Positions 1 to 7,587 of a stretch of DNA of 13,885 nt are shown in pieces. The notes under the pieces are model-generated. The model was not told where the DNA came from, ran no database searches, and worked only from the letters and a program-made list of their open reading frames with translations. The DNA comes from Streptomyces katrae (GTDB taxonomy: Bacteria > Actinomycetota > Actinomycetes > Streptomycetales > Streptomycetaceae). Numbering within the stretch: the first letter of the stretch is position 1; each line of letters begins with the position of its first letter. The translations under genes and the position numbers were made by a program. The stretch covers positions 1 through 13,885 of the forward strand of contig NZ_JZWV01000090.1 in NCBI RefSeq assembly GCF_000966975.1, in the 5' to 3' direction.

Positions 1-47
1 CCTGGAGCCTATGGGGCCACGGGGGCGGGGAGCCACGGTTTTTACGG

Positions 48-100
48 GACCGCGCCCGTCCGCCGAGGAGGATCGGATCCCCCGGCGGACGGGCGCGGTC
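48..100. terminator. 18-bp stem hairpin downstream of the MMPL gene
   Basis: Positions 48-65 and 83-100 are perfect reverse complements (18 bp, nearly all G/C) separated by a 17-nt loop. The hairpin starts about 30 nt beyond the stop codon of the leftward MMPL gene, the usual place for a terminator. No T-tract follows it on the minus strand; the run TTTTTA lies on the plus strand at 39-44. It could therefore work as a U-less actinomycete terminator, possibly in both directions, since whatever lies left of the window is not visible. Confidence 0.7.
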
Positions 101-129
101 GCGGTGCGGGTGCGATGCGGTGCCCGGGC

Positions 130-2397
130 TCAGACCGAGTAGTCGTGCTCGGCCTCGGTCCGGTGGGCGGGGCGCGGGGCCGCCGGGCCGCCCTTCGCGA
201 TCTGGACGGAGTGCGTCCGGTTCAGCCTCTCCCCCTCGACGTCCATGTTCGGCAGCAGCCGGTCGAGCCAGCGCGGCAGCCACCAGGCCGAGCGGCCGAG
301 GAGGGCGAACAGGGCCGGGACCAGGGCCATGCGGACCACGAAGGCGTCGAAGAGGACGGCGGCGGCGAGGCTGAAGCCGACCATCTTCACGAAGTCGTTG
401 GTCTCCAGGATGAAGCCGGAGAAGACGCTGGTCATGATGATCGCGGCGGCGCTGACGACCCGTCCGCCGTAGCGGAATCCGGTGACCACGGCCTCGGTGG
501 GCCGGGCGCCGTGGACGTACGCCTCCCGCATCCGGGTCACGAGGAAGACCTCGTAGTCCATCGCCAGGCCGAAGACCACGCCGATCATGAAGATCGGCAG
601 GGTGCTCATGACCGGCCCGGGCTGCTCGATGCCGAGGACGTCGGCCAGCCAGCCCCACTGGAAGACGGCGACGACCGCGCCGAGGGCCGCGGAGACCGAC
701 AGGAGGAAGCCGAGGGCCGCCTTGAGCGGGACGAGCAGCGAACGGAAGATCAGGACCAGGAGCAGGAAGGCGAGTCCGACGACCAGGCCCAGGTAGGGCA
801 CCATCGCCTCGTCGAGGGTGCGGGAGAAGTCGATGAACAGGGCGGTCTGGCCGGTCACGAGGATCTCGGCGCCGGTGTCCGCCTCGATGGCGCCCGCCAT
901 CCCCCGGATGGTGGTGACCAGTTCCTCGGTCCGGTGCTCGGTGGGACCCGAGGAGGGGACGACGTTGAGGACGGCGGTGTCCCCGGCGGCGTTGGGCGTG
1001 GCGGGGGTGACCGTGGCGACGCCCTCGACCTTCGCGAGTTCGGTGCCGACCCGGCCGGCCGCGGCAGCCGCGTCCCTGGCCTGGACGGTGACCGTCAGCG
1101 GGCCGTTGAACCCGGGCCCGAAGGACTCGGACAGCATGTCGTAGGCCTTGCGCTGGGTGGTGTCCAGCGCCATGGTGCCCTCACCCGGCAGGCCGAGCTG
1201 GAGGCTCGCGGCGGGGACGGCGAGGGCGCCGAGGCCGAGGACGCCGACGGCGAGGACCAGCAGGGGGCGGCGTACGACGAACTGCGCCCAGCGGGTACCC
1301 AGGTTGGGCTTGGTGCGCGCCGCGAGCCGGTCGGCCCTGCGCTGGAGCCGTGCGGTGAGCGGCTTGCCCTGGATGGCCCGGCGCTCCAGGCGGGGCATGA
1401 CCTTGACGGGGGCGAAGCCGAGGAGGGCGGGGACGAGCGTGACGGCGATGAGCACGGCGATGGCCACGGTGCCGGCGGCGGTGAGGCCCATCTTCGTGAG
1501 CATCGGGACGTTGACGACGGCGAGGCCGGCCAGCGCGATGATGACGGTGAGGCCGGCGAAGACCACGGCCGAGCCCGCGGTGCCGACGGCGCGCCCGGCG
1601 GCGTCGGCGCGCTCGCGGCCCTCGGAGACCTCGGCGCGGTAGCGGGAGATGATGAACAGGGCGTAGTCGATGCCGACCGCGAGGCCGATCATCATGGCCA
1701 GCGTGGAGGTGGTGGCGGACAGGCCGAGGGTGCTGCCGAGGGCGGTGACGGCGGCGCTGCCGACGGCCACGCCGATGACGGCGGTGAGCAGCGGCATGCC
1801 GGCGGCGACCAGGGAGCCGAAGGTGAGCAGCAGGACGACGGCGGAGACGAGGATGCCGATGCCCTCGGCGCCGCCCATGGCGGCCTCGACCTTGACGGCG
1901 TCACCGCCGGCCTCGACGGTCAGGCCGTCGGCCCGGCCCTTCTCCAGTACCGCGTCGAGGCCGTCGTGCGCCTCGTCGGTCAGCTTGAGGGCGGAGACCT
2001 TGTACCCGGCCACGGCGTAGGCGGTGGTGCCGTCCTTGCTGACGGTGCCGGTCTTGAAGGGGTCCGAGGCCGAGACCACGTCGGGAGCCTTGGCGAGGGC
2101 GGCGACCAGGCCCTCGACCTTGGCCTTCTGGGCGGGGTCGGAGAGCTTCTGCCCGGCGGGGGCGCGGACCACCACACGGGCGGTGGCGCCGTCCGCGCTC
2201 GCGGCGGGGAACTTCTCCTTGAGCACGTCGAAGGCCCGCTGGGACTCCGTGCCCGGCATGGAGAAGGTGTCGGCGGGCGGGGGCGGAGCGGTGGAGGCGG
2301 CGAGGCCGACGGCGACGAGGACGGCGAGCCACAGCAGGGTCACCAGGCCCCGCCGCCGGAAGGCGAAGCGGCCCGTCTTGTAGAGGAAGGTGGCCAT
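130..2397 (-). CDS. MMPL/RND family membrane exporter
   Basis: This 755-residue protein has the layout of the MMPL branch of RND transporters, proton-driven inner-membrane exporters of lipids, drugs or pigments. One membrane helix (about residues 18-36) is followed by a periplasmic-type loop (40-175), then a five-helix block (about 178-328). The pattern repeats with a helix at about 378-398, a second loop (400-530) and a second block (about 533-700). The internal duplication shows in GIDYALF (242-248) and GLAMDYEVF (610-618), whose Asp-Tyr pair is the conserved proton-relay position of the family. The length is normal for actinomycete MMPL proteins. I chose the ATG at 2397, with GGGAG 11 nt upstream; an in-frame start at 2553 would add 52 residues with no transporter character across the promoter. 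The gene stands alone, diverges from the SDR gene, and its upstream region carries the 11-bp-phased operator also found at the RHH gene. The substrate cannot be read from the sequence. Confidence 0.93.
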   Translation of the reverse strand: MATFLYKTGRFAFRRRGLVTLLWLAVLVAVGLAASTAPPPPADTFSMPGTESQRAFDVLKEKFPAASADGATARVVVRAPAGQKLSDPAQKAKVEGLVAALAKAPDVVSASDPFKTGTVSKDGTTAYAVAGYKVSALKLTDEAHDGLDAVLEKGRADGLTVEAGGDAVKVEAAMGGAEGIGILVSAVVLLLTFGSLVAAGMPLLTAVIGVAVGSAAVTALGSTLGLSATTSTLAMMIGLAVGIDYALFIISRYRAEVSEGRERADAAGRAVGTAGSAVVFAGLTVIIALAGLAVVNVPMLTKMGLTAAGTVAIAVLIAVTLVPALLGFAPVKVMPRLERRAIQGKPLTARLQRRADRLAARTKPNLGTRWAQFVVRRPLLVLAVGVLGLGALAVPAASLQLGLPGEGTMALDTTQRKAYDMLSESFGPGFNGPLTVTVQARDAAAAAGRVGTELAKVEGVATVTPATPNAAGDTAVLNVVPSSGPTEHRTEELVTTIRGMAGAIEADTGAEILVTGQTALFIDFSRTLDEAMVPYLGLVVGLAFLLLVLIFRSLLVPLKAALGFLLSVSAALGAVVAVFQWGWLADVLGIEQPGPVMSTLPIFMIGVVFGLAMDYEVFLVTRMREAYVHGARPTEAVVTGFRYGGRVVSAAAIIMTSVFSGFILETNDFVKMVGFSLAAAVLFDAFVVRMALVPALFALLGRSAWWLPRWLDRLLPNMDVEGERLNRTHSVQIAKGGPAAPRPAHRTEAEHDYSV

Positions 2398-2467
2398 GGC
2401 GCAACAGACTCCCGTGGGTGCGGCGAGGAAGGAGGCGAGCGGTCCCGTGTGGCACGAGGCCCGACCG

Positions 2468-2499
2468 ATGGCACCACTATGGCACACGCTTGGCGCTAT
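2468..2499 (-). promoter_or_regulatory. Promoter and 11-bp-phased operator of the MMPL gene
   Basis: On the plus strand, ATGGC at 2468, ATGGC at 2479 and TTGGC at 2490 form three direct repeats exactly 11 bp apart. The 32-bp block matches the block at 10801-10832 at 29 of 32 positions. Read leftward it contains CATAGT (plus positions 2476-2481), a plausible -10 element, which would start transcription near 2468-2470 and leave about 70 nt of leader before the ATG at 2397. The -35 is poor, as expected for a regulated promoter. The adjacent element at 2504-2509 (AGCCAT) is a possible inverted half-site. Binding by the RHH protein encoded at 10281-10802 is inference. Confidence 0.7.
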
Positions 2500-2543
2500 C
2501 GGGAGCCATATAGGTGCGCCGCCCCCTGCCATCGATGCACCAC

Positions 2544-2551
2544 ATGGCGCC
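2544..2551. promoter_or_regulatory. Isolated ATGGCGCC half-site
   Basis: An exact ATGGCGCC octamer, identical to the outer arm of the operator at 10801-10832, lies between the MMPL operator and the SDR promoter. Its neighbours at 11-bp spacing are not conserved, so it is at most a weak auxiliary site; chance is possible. Confidence 0.3.
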
Positions 2552-2661
2552 AAAGGACCGCGAAACCGGGCAGATGTTTCCCTCGGTAGCCCCTGATTAC
2601 CCTTGGATCAAGGTGACTCCAGGCAGGCGCCACCGTGGCACCACCACCGCTCCACCAGGGG

Positions 2662-2706
2662 CGGTGAGCGGATGGTGAGCGGGCGGTGAGCGGCCCGGGC
2701 GACTGT
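2662..2706 (+). promoter_or_regulatory. SARP-type triple heptamer and -10 of the SDR gene
   Basis: CGGTGAG (2662-2668), TGGTGAG (2673-2679) and CGGTGAG (2684-2690) are direct heptamers with 4-bp spacers, giving an exact 11-bp period. Ten nt after the last one is GACTGT (2701-2706), a fair -10 element. There is no recognisable -35; the heptamers occupy that place. This is the arrangement known for SARP activators, which bind tandem heptamers about one helical turn apart just upstream of the -10. The same set, with the same spacing to the -10, precedes the FAD monooxygenase gene. Transcription would start near 2713, leaving about 43 nt of leader. Confidence 0.72.
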
Positions 2707-2755
2707 GGTTCCCGTCGCCGGACCACACGGGTCCGGCCGGTACGAGGAGCAGGCC

Positions 2756-3520
2756 ATGGGCACGCTGGACGGCAAGACGGCACTGGTGACGGGCGCTTCC
2801 CGGGGGATCGGCCGGGCGGTGGCGCTGCGGCTGGCCGCCGAGGGGGCCCTGGTCGCCGTCCACCACGGCGGCAACGAGGAGGCGGCCGCCGGAACGGTGG
2901 CGCGCATCGAGGAGGCAGGCGGCCGCGCCTTCGCGGTGCGGGCCCGCTTCGGCGAGGCGGGGGCGGTCGACGCCCTGTTCGAGGGGCTGACCGCCGGGCT
3001 GGCGGGGCGCGGGCTGGACGTCCTCGTCAACAACGCGGGCATCGGATCGGGCAGTTCGATCGCACAGGTCACCGAGGAGGAGTTCGCCCGGCTGCTGGCG
3101 GTCAACGTCACCACCCCGTTCTTCGTCATCCAGCGCGCGCTGCCGCTGCTGAACGACGGCGGGCGGATCGTCAACATGGGATCGACGGCCAGCCGGTTCG
3201 CGGTCACCAGCCAGATCGGATACACCGTCACCAAGGCGGCGCTGGAGGCGATGGCCCCCTCGCTCGCCAACGAGCTCGGGCGGCGCGGCATCACCGTGAA
3301 CACCGTCGCGCCCGGCGCCGTCCGCACCGACATGACCGCCGGCTACACGGCCGTCCCCGAGGTGGTCGCCGCCCTGGAGGGGATCACCGCGCTCGGGCGG
3401 CTCGGCGAGCCCGAGGACGTGGCCGACGTGGTCGGCTTCCTGGCGGGGCCGCAGGGGCGGTGGATGACCGGCCAGACCGTGGACGTCTCCGGGGGCACCT
3501 GGCTCGGCCCCCTCGGCTGA
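2756..3520 (+). CDS. SDR-family NAD(P)-dependent oxidoreductase
   Basis: This 254-residue classical short-chain dehydrogenase/reductase is complete. It has the cofactor glycine motif TGASRGIG (12-19), NNAG (92-95), the catalytic Asn (117, in VNV), Ser143, and Tyr156 with Lys160 in the YxxxK motif. The C-terminal TGQTVDVSGG (238-247) is typical of FabG-like members. The start is the ATG at 2756, preceded by GAGGAG at 2744-2749; an in-frame ATG at 2705 would overlap the predicted -10 element and add 17 unconserved residues. It probably oxidises an alcohol or reduces a ketone; the substrate is unknown. Only 63 bp separate it from the downstream SARP gene, so read-through into the regulator is possible. 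Its promoter carries the SARP-like triple repeat, which suggests activation by that neighbour. Confidence 0.93.
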   Translation: MGTLDGKTALVTGASRGIGRAVALRLAAEGALVAVHHGGNEEAAAGTVARIEEAGGRAFAVRARFGEAGAVDALFEGLTAGLAGRGLDVLVNNAGIGSGSSIAQVTEEEFARLLAVNVTTPFFVIQRALPLLNDGGRIVNMGSTASRFAVTSQIGYTVTKAALEAMAPSLANELGRRGITVNTVAPGAVRTDMTAGYTAVPEVVAALEGITALGRLGEPEDVADVVGFLAGPQGRWMTGQTVDVSGGTWLGPLG

Positions 3521-3570
3521 CCGCCCGGGAACCCCCTCTTCGGACGGCCCTCCGGTGATCAACTGCCGTG

Positions 3571-3576
3571 GATAAT
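3571..3576 (+). promoter_or_regulatory. Likely -10 of the SARP gene (leaderless)
   Basis: GATAAT at 3571-3576 ends 7 nt before the ATG at 3584, and no Shine-Dalgarno sequence lies between them. This spacing would start the mRNA at or next to the start codon. I see no good -35 and no CGGTGAG repeats here, so autoregulation through the heptamer motif is not indicated. Confidence 0.45.
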
Positions 3577-3583
3577 CACCGGC

Positions 3584-6500
3584 ATGCGGTTCTCCATCCT
3601 CGGCGAGACTCTGGCCCGGCACGACGACGGCACCGAGGTCCCCCTCGGCGGACCCGCCCGGCGCGCCCTGCTGACCCTGCTGCTGGTGCGCCCCCGGGAG
3701 GTGGTGGCGGCCGAGCGGCTGGCGGACGAACTGGCCCCGGACGGCACCATGTCGGCGCACGCGCTGCAGTCCCAGGTGTCCCGGCTGCGCGCGGCGCTGG
3801 GACCGGCTGTCATCGAGCGGGCCGGGGCGGGCTACCGGGCCGCCGTGGACCCGGAGGACGTGGACGCGGGCCGCTTCGAGCGGCTGGCTCGCGAGGGACG
3901 GGCCGCGCTGGCCGCCGACGACCCCGTACGCGCGGTGGAACTCCTGCGCGGGGCACTGGAGTTGTGGCGCGGACCGGCGCTGGCCGACCTGGCGCACCTG
4001 ACGGAGGGCGACACCGCCCGGGCGGCCACCGTACGGCTGGAGGAGCTGCGGCTCGGGGCGCTGGAGGACCGGATCGAGGCCGAGCTGCGGCTCGGCGGCC
4101 ACCGGGGCGCCGTGGCGGAGCTGCGGGAGCTGACCGGCCGCCATCCGCTGCGCGAGCGCCTCGCGGCCCTGCTGATCCGGGCCCTGTCCGCCGAGGGCGG
4201 GCAGGCCGAGGCCCTCGCCGCGTACGAGGAGACCCGGGGACGGCTGGCCGACGAGCTCGGCAGCGACCCTTCGGCCGAACTGGTCGCCCTGCACCGGGAG
4301 TTGCTGGACTTCGACCCCTCCCCGGCGCAGGTCGGGCCGCCCGCCCAGCTGACCTCCTTCGTGGGCCGGTCCGGCGAGGTCGCCGAAGTGGCCGGGATGC
4401 TGCGGGTGGCGCGGCTGGTGACGCTGGTGGGGCCGGGCGGGGTGGGCAAGACCCGGCTGTCGGTGGAGGCGGCGGGGGCCGCCGCCGACGACGTGTGCTT
4501 CGTGGAGCTGGCCTCGCTGCGCGAGGGCGCCGGCCTGCCCGGGGCGGTGCTGGCCGCGCTCGGGCTGCGCGAGAACGGGCTCCAGCTCGGCGGTGGCGGA
4601 CAGGGACCCCTCGAACGGCTGGCGACGGCCCTGGCGGACCGGGTGCTGCTGCTGGTCCTGGACAACTGCGAGCACCTGGCCGAGGAGGGGCCGGCCGCGC
4701 TCGCGGGCCGGCTGCTGGCGGTCTGCCCCCGGCTGCGGATCCTGGCCACCAGCCGGGAGCCCCTCTCCGTCATCGGGGAGCACCTGTGGCAGGTGCGGCC
4801 GCTCGACGACGCGGCGGCCGTACGGCTGTTCACCGAGCGGGCCTCGGCGGTGCGGCGCGGGTTCACCGCGGCCCCGGGGCCGGGGGCCGGGCCGGCCCCG
4901 GGGCCGGTGGAGCGGATCTGCGCGGCGCTCGACAACCTGCCGCTGGCCATCGAGCTGGCTGCGGCCCGGCTGCGCACCATGGACGTGGAGGACCTGGCGC
5001 AGCGGCTCGACGACCGGCTCGGGCTGGCCGCCGCCCGGGCCAACCGCGGCGCCGATGAGCGGCACCGTACGCTGCGCGCGGTGGTGGCCTGGAGCTGGGA
5101 CCTGCTGTCCGCGCAGGAGCAGCGGGCGGCCCGGCGGTTCACCGTGTTCCCCGCGGGCGCGACGGCCCGGGCTGCGCTGGAGGTGTGCCGGGCGGGCGGC
5201 GCCGGGGGCCCGGATGTCGGGGCGCTGGAGGCCGAGGTGCTGGAGTCCCTCGTGGACAAGTCGCTGCTGGAGCTGACGGGCGGGCGGCTGCGGATGCTGG
5301 AGACGATCCGCGCGTACGGCGCCGAGCGGCTCGTGGAGGCGGGCGAGGCCGCCTCCACGAGCGGTGCGCACGCACGGTACGTGCTGGAGCTGGCCCGCGC
5401 CGCCGAGCCGCATCTGCGCGGTGCCGGGCAGCTGGAGTGGCTGGAGCGGATGGCGTCCGGGCACGGCGACCTCCAGGCGGCACTCGGCTGGGCGGTCGGG
5501 GAGGGCCGCTGGGAGACGGCGCTGGAGCTGCTGGCGGCGGCCTCGGCGTACCTGTGGATCCGCGGTGTGTCCGGGTCGGTGGCGGCGCGGGCCGCGGCGG
5601 TGCTCGACGCCGTCGGGGACGCTCCCCCGGCCGGTCTGGGCGAGGAGTTCGCGGCGTGCGTGCTGCTGGCGGCGGCCGGGCCGGGCGGGCTCGCGGCGTG
5701 GCGGCGCCACCGGGAGCGGGCCGGGCGGCTGCTGGCCGCCGCCTGGGCGCAGGACGCGGCGGACGGTACGGGCGGGTCGGGCGGTACGGGCGGGGCTGAC
5801 GGAACGGACGGTACGAGGGGCACCGGCGGTACGGGCGGGACCGGCGGGACCGGCGGGCGGTATCCGGTGCTGCTGCTGGTGTGGATGATGCGCAACGCGA
5901 CGGAGGCGGATCCACTGGACGCCTTCGCCCTGGTGTCGGCGCAGCGCGGGCGTCCCGAGCCGTGGGTGCGGGCGGTGGCGGCGTACGTGTCCGGGTTCGG
6001 GCCCCTCGGGGCGGGTGACCCGGCCGGTGCCGAACGGGACTTCGCCGAGGCCGCCGAGGGGTTCCGGGCGGCCGGCGACCGCTGGGGCACCGCGCTGGTG
6101 CTGGACGCGCTCGCCGGTATGGCGGCGGCGCGCGGGGACCGGGCCGGGGCGGTGGCGCTGACCGACGAGGCGCTGGCGCTGACCGAGCGGCTCGGCGCCC
6201 TCGAGGACAGCGCCGACCTGCTGGTCAACCGGGCCGACCAGCTCGTGGACGGGGATCCGGCGGCGGCCCGCGCCGACTACGCCCGGGCCGCCGCCCTGGC
6301 CCGCCGGGCCGGGGGCTCCGCGGCCCTGGCGGCGGCCCAGCGCGGACTCGGCGACCTGGCCCTGCGGGACGGGGACCCGGCGGAGGCCCGGCGCCTGTAC
6401 GAGGAGGCCCTGGAACGGATCGACCCGCACTGGGTGAAGAGCGCGGGCAGCCGGGTCCGGGCCCTCGCCGGGCTGGGCCGGGTGGCGGAGTCGTACGGGG

Positions 6501-6640
6501 ACCGGCCGGCGGCCCGGGCCCGCTACGCGGAGGCGGCCGTATCGGCGGCGGCCGTGGTCGGCGGCACCACCCCGCAGGCGCTGCGTCTGCTGGGCCTGCC
6601 GCAGGACGTCATCGAGGTGGTGGCCGCCCACGCCCCTTGA
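3584..6640 (+). CDS. Large SARP-type regulator (BTAD plus NB-ARC ATPase)
   Basis: This 1018-residue protein has the AfsR-like layout of large Streptomyces antibiotic regulatory proteins. An OmpR-type winged helix (about 1-90, with LQSQVSRLRAALG at 61-73) binds DNA, followed by a bacterial transcriptional activation domain (about 95-245). An NB-ARC/STAND ATPase follows: Walker A GPGGVGKT (283-290), Walker B LLLVLDN (355-361), ATSRE (388-392) and LPLAIE (452-457). The rest is an Ala/Leu-rich helical region, probably TPR-like. A Gly/Thr-rich tract (about 728-758) interrupts it. Such proteins usually activate specialised-metabolite genes by binding tandem heptamers about 11 bp apart. Sets of that kind precede the SDR gene immediately upstream and the FAD monooxygenase at 10914, making these the best target candidates. 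The ATG at 3584 starts directly with the MRFSILG strand expected for the fold, and translation may be leaderless. Confidence 0.93.
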   Translation: MRFSILGETLARHDDGTEVPLGGPARRALLTLLLVRPREVVAAERLADELAPDGTMSAHALQSQVSRLRAALGPAVIERAGAGYRAAVDPEDVDAGRFERLAREGRAALAADDPVRAVELLRGALELWRGPALADLAHLTEGDTARAATVRLEELRLGALEDRIEAELRLGGHRGAVAELRELTGRHPLRERLAALLIRALSAEGGQAEALAAYEETRGRLADELGSDPSAELVALHRELLDFDPSPAQVGPPAQLTSFVGRSGEVAEVAGMLRVARLVTLVGPGGVGKTRLSVEAAGAAADDVCFVELASLREGAGLPGAVLAALGLRENGLQLGGGGQGPLERLATALADRVLLLVLDNCEHLAEEGPAALAGRLLAVCPRLRILATSREPLSVIGEHLWQVRPLDDAAAVRLFTERASAVRRGFTAAPGPGAGPAPGPVERICAALDNLPLAIELAAARLRTMDVEDLAQRLDDRLGLAAARANRGADERHRTLRAVVAWSWDLLSAQEQRAARRFTVFPAGATARAALEVCRAGGAGGPDVGALEAEVLESLVDKSLLELTGGRLRMLETIRAYGAERLVEAGEAASTSGAHARYVLELARAAEPHLRGAGQLEWLERMASGHGDLQAALGWAVGEGRWETALELLAAASAYLWIRGVSGSVAARAAAVLDAVGDAPPAGLGEEFAACVLLAAAGPGGLAAWRRHRERAGRLLAAAWAQDAADGTGGSGGTGGADGTDGTRGTGGTGGTGGTGGRYPVLLLVWMMRNATEADPLDAFALVSAQRGRPEPWVRAVAAYVSGFGPLGAGDPAGAERDFAEAAEGFRAAGDRWGTALVLDALAGMAAARGDRAGAVALTDEALALTERLGALEDSADLLVNRADQLVDGDPAAARADYARAAALARRAGGSAALAAAQRGLGDLALRDGDPAEARRLYEEALERIDPHWVKSAGSRVRALAGLGRVAESYGDRPAARARYAEAAVSAAAVVGGTTPQALRLLGLPQDVIEVVAAHAP
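5765..5857 (+). repeat. Gly/Thr-coding tandem repeat inside the SARP gene
   Basis: About 93 nt of degenerate GGCGGNACS-like units encode a GTGG/GTD-rich stretch (residues about 728-758). It lies between two helical segments of the C-terminal region and reads in frame. It is probably a flexible linker that varies in length by replication slippage. Confidence 0.75.
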
Positions 6641-6750
6641 CCACCGGGGCACCACAAGTCCCCTCTGCCCCAGCCCAGTTGACAGACTCCGCGATCGTCC
6701 GCCCTGGAGTCGCAGCCCGTCCCCCGTGATGCTCTCGGTGTACCGCTCAC

Positions 6751-6780
6751 GCATGCCGAAAGGGCACTTTATGGGCATGC
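6751..6780. repeat. Nested inverted repeat after the SARP gene
   Basis: GCATGCC (6751-6757) and GGCATGC (6774-6780) are perfect 7-bp arms. Between them AAAG (6759-6762) and CTTT (6767-6770) form an inner stem with a GGCA loop. It lies 110 nt after the SARP stop codon. It could be a weak terminator or a protein-binding dyad; the A/T-containing inner part stands out in this GC-rich DNA. Confidence 0.45.
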
Positions 6781-6896
6781 CTGCCGATTCCGCCGGGGGC
6801 CTCGAAGGGCTGCTGGTCACGGCGGCGGATCCGGCCGGGCGTGCGGCGGCAAGGCGGCCAGGCAGATCAGGGAGGTCAGGACCTCGTTGGTGAACG

Positions 6897-6930
6897 CGGC
6901 CTCGACGGTCGAAGATCACCGTCGAGGCCG
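6897..6930. terminator. 13-bp stem hairpin
   Basis: CGGCCTCGACGGT (6897-6909) and its exact complement (6918-6930) enclose an 8-nt loop. The stem is stable and resembles U-less actinomycete terminators, about 260 nt after the SARP stop codon. No T-tract is present on either strand, so termination is an inference from the structure. Confidence 0.5.
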
Positions 6931-7188
6931 GGGACGCGGCCGGTGACATGGGCGAGCCGCTCAAGGTGGAACGGCGGTTCGGTGACGAGGCGTCGAGGCG
7001 CACGACGCCCGCCGGCCCGGCCGGGCAGCAGGCCCGGATCACCACGCTCCTGGTGCGCGAGAGGGGTCCGGCGGAGCACCGCCGGCCCCGGGGCGCCGGA
7101 CACCACGCCGTCCGGTGCCGTGCGTCGGTGCCTTGGCGGGTGAGGGGCCGGCACCGTGCGGGCGACGGGACGGGCAGCGGGGCGCAGA

Positions 7189-7219
7189 CGGCGGGACGGG
7201 CGTCGGGGCCGTCCCGCCG
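7189..7219. terminator. 11-bp stem hairpin upstream of the DDAH-like gene
   Basis: CGGCGGGACGG (7189-7199) and CCGTCCCGCCG (7209-7219) are perfect complements around a 9-nt loop. It lies about 370 nt upstream of the amidinotransferase-fold gene and could insulate it from transcription coming from the left. There is no T-tract. Confidence 0.4.
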
Positions 7220-7587
7220 GCGGGACAGCCGGGGCGGGCCGGGGGCTGCGGGCATTGCTCGATCGAGGCCGCGCTTGCCATGCTCGAACGCGGTGACGGC
7301 GCCCGCCCCCGGCGCTTCCAGACCGTCGGCCGGCGGGCGCTCCACCCGGTCCCGCGGGGAGTGGGGGAGCACCGGGCACGGCGGCGGACCGGGCCCGGCG
7401 CGGCCGTGCGGCCGCGTCCGCCCCCGCTCCCCGCCCCACCGCATCGGGCGACGCGTCCGGGCCGGGTCGGGACAACCCGGACGTCGCCTTCCGTTCCACT
7501 CGGGTCCGCCCGGCTCTGCCACCGTCCAGACCAGTCCCACCACCCCCAGGCCCCCCAGGCCCCTCAACCCGCCCCTGGAGCCCATGG

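Larger units (their letters stand above)
6641..7587. other. 947-bp stretch without a convincing gene
   Basis: No reading frame here has a start, ribosome site and family resemblance together. It holds three inverted repeats (6751-6780, 6897-6930, 7189-7219), described separately. A short plus-strand frame from ATG 6771 runs about 40 codons and stops. On the minus strand, fragments in two different frames on either side of the 6897-6930 hairpin look protein-like, which could be the wreck of an old gene, but I do not recognise the family. The last 100 nt before 7588 are C-rich and give no clear promoter for the next gene. Confidence 0.6.

Noticed and set aside
115..2589. 824-codon plus-strand open frame opposite the MMPL gene
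   Set aside because: It is antisense to a clear transporter, has an Asp/Gly/Glu/His-rich composition typical of the complement of GC-rich codons, and lacks family motifs.
3832..6228. 798-codon minus-strand open frame inside the SARP gene
   Set aside because: Ser/Ala/Arg/Pro-rich shadow of a well-supported SARP gene; no motifs and no ribosome site.
6679..6711. TTGACA at 6679-6684 as a promoter after the SARP gene
   Set aside because: A perfect -35 hexamer, but no TANNNT follows at 16-19 nt and no gene starts downstream within a sensible distance.
2597..7585. 1662-codon minus-strand open frame
   Set aside because: It runs antisense through the SDR and SARP genes and the gap, is Arg/Pro/Gly-rich without domains, and reflects the scarcity of stop codons in GC-rich DNA.
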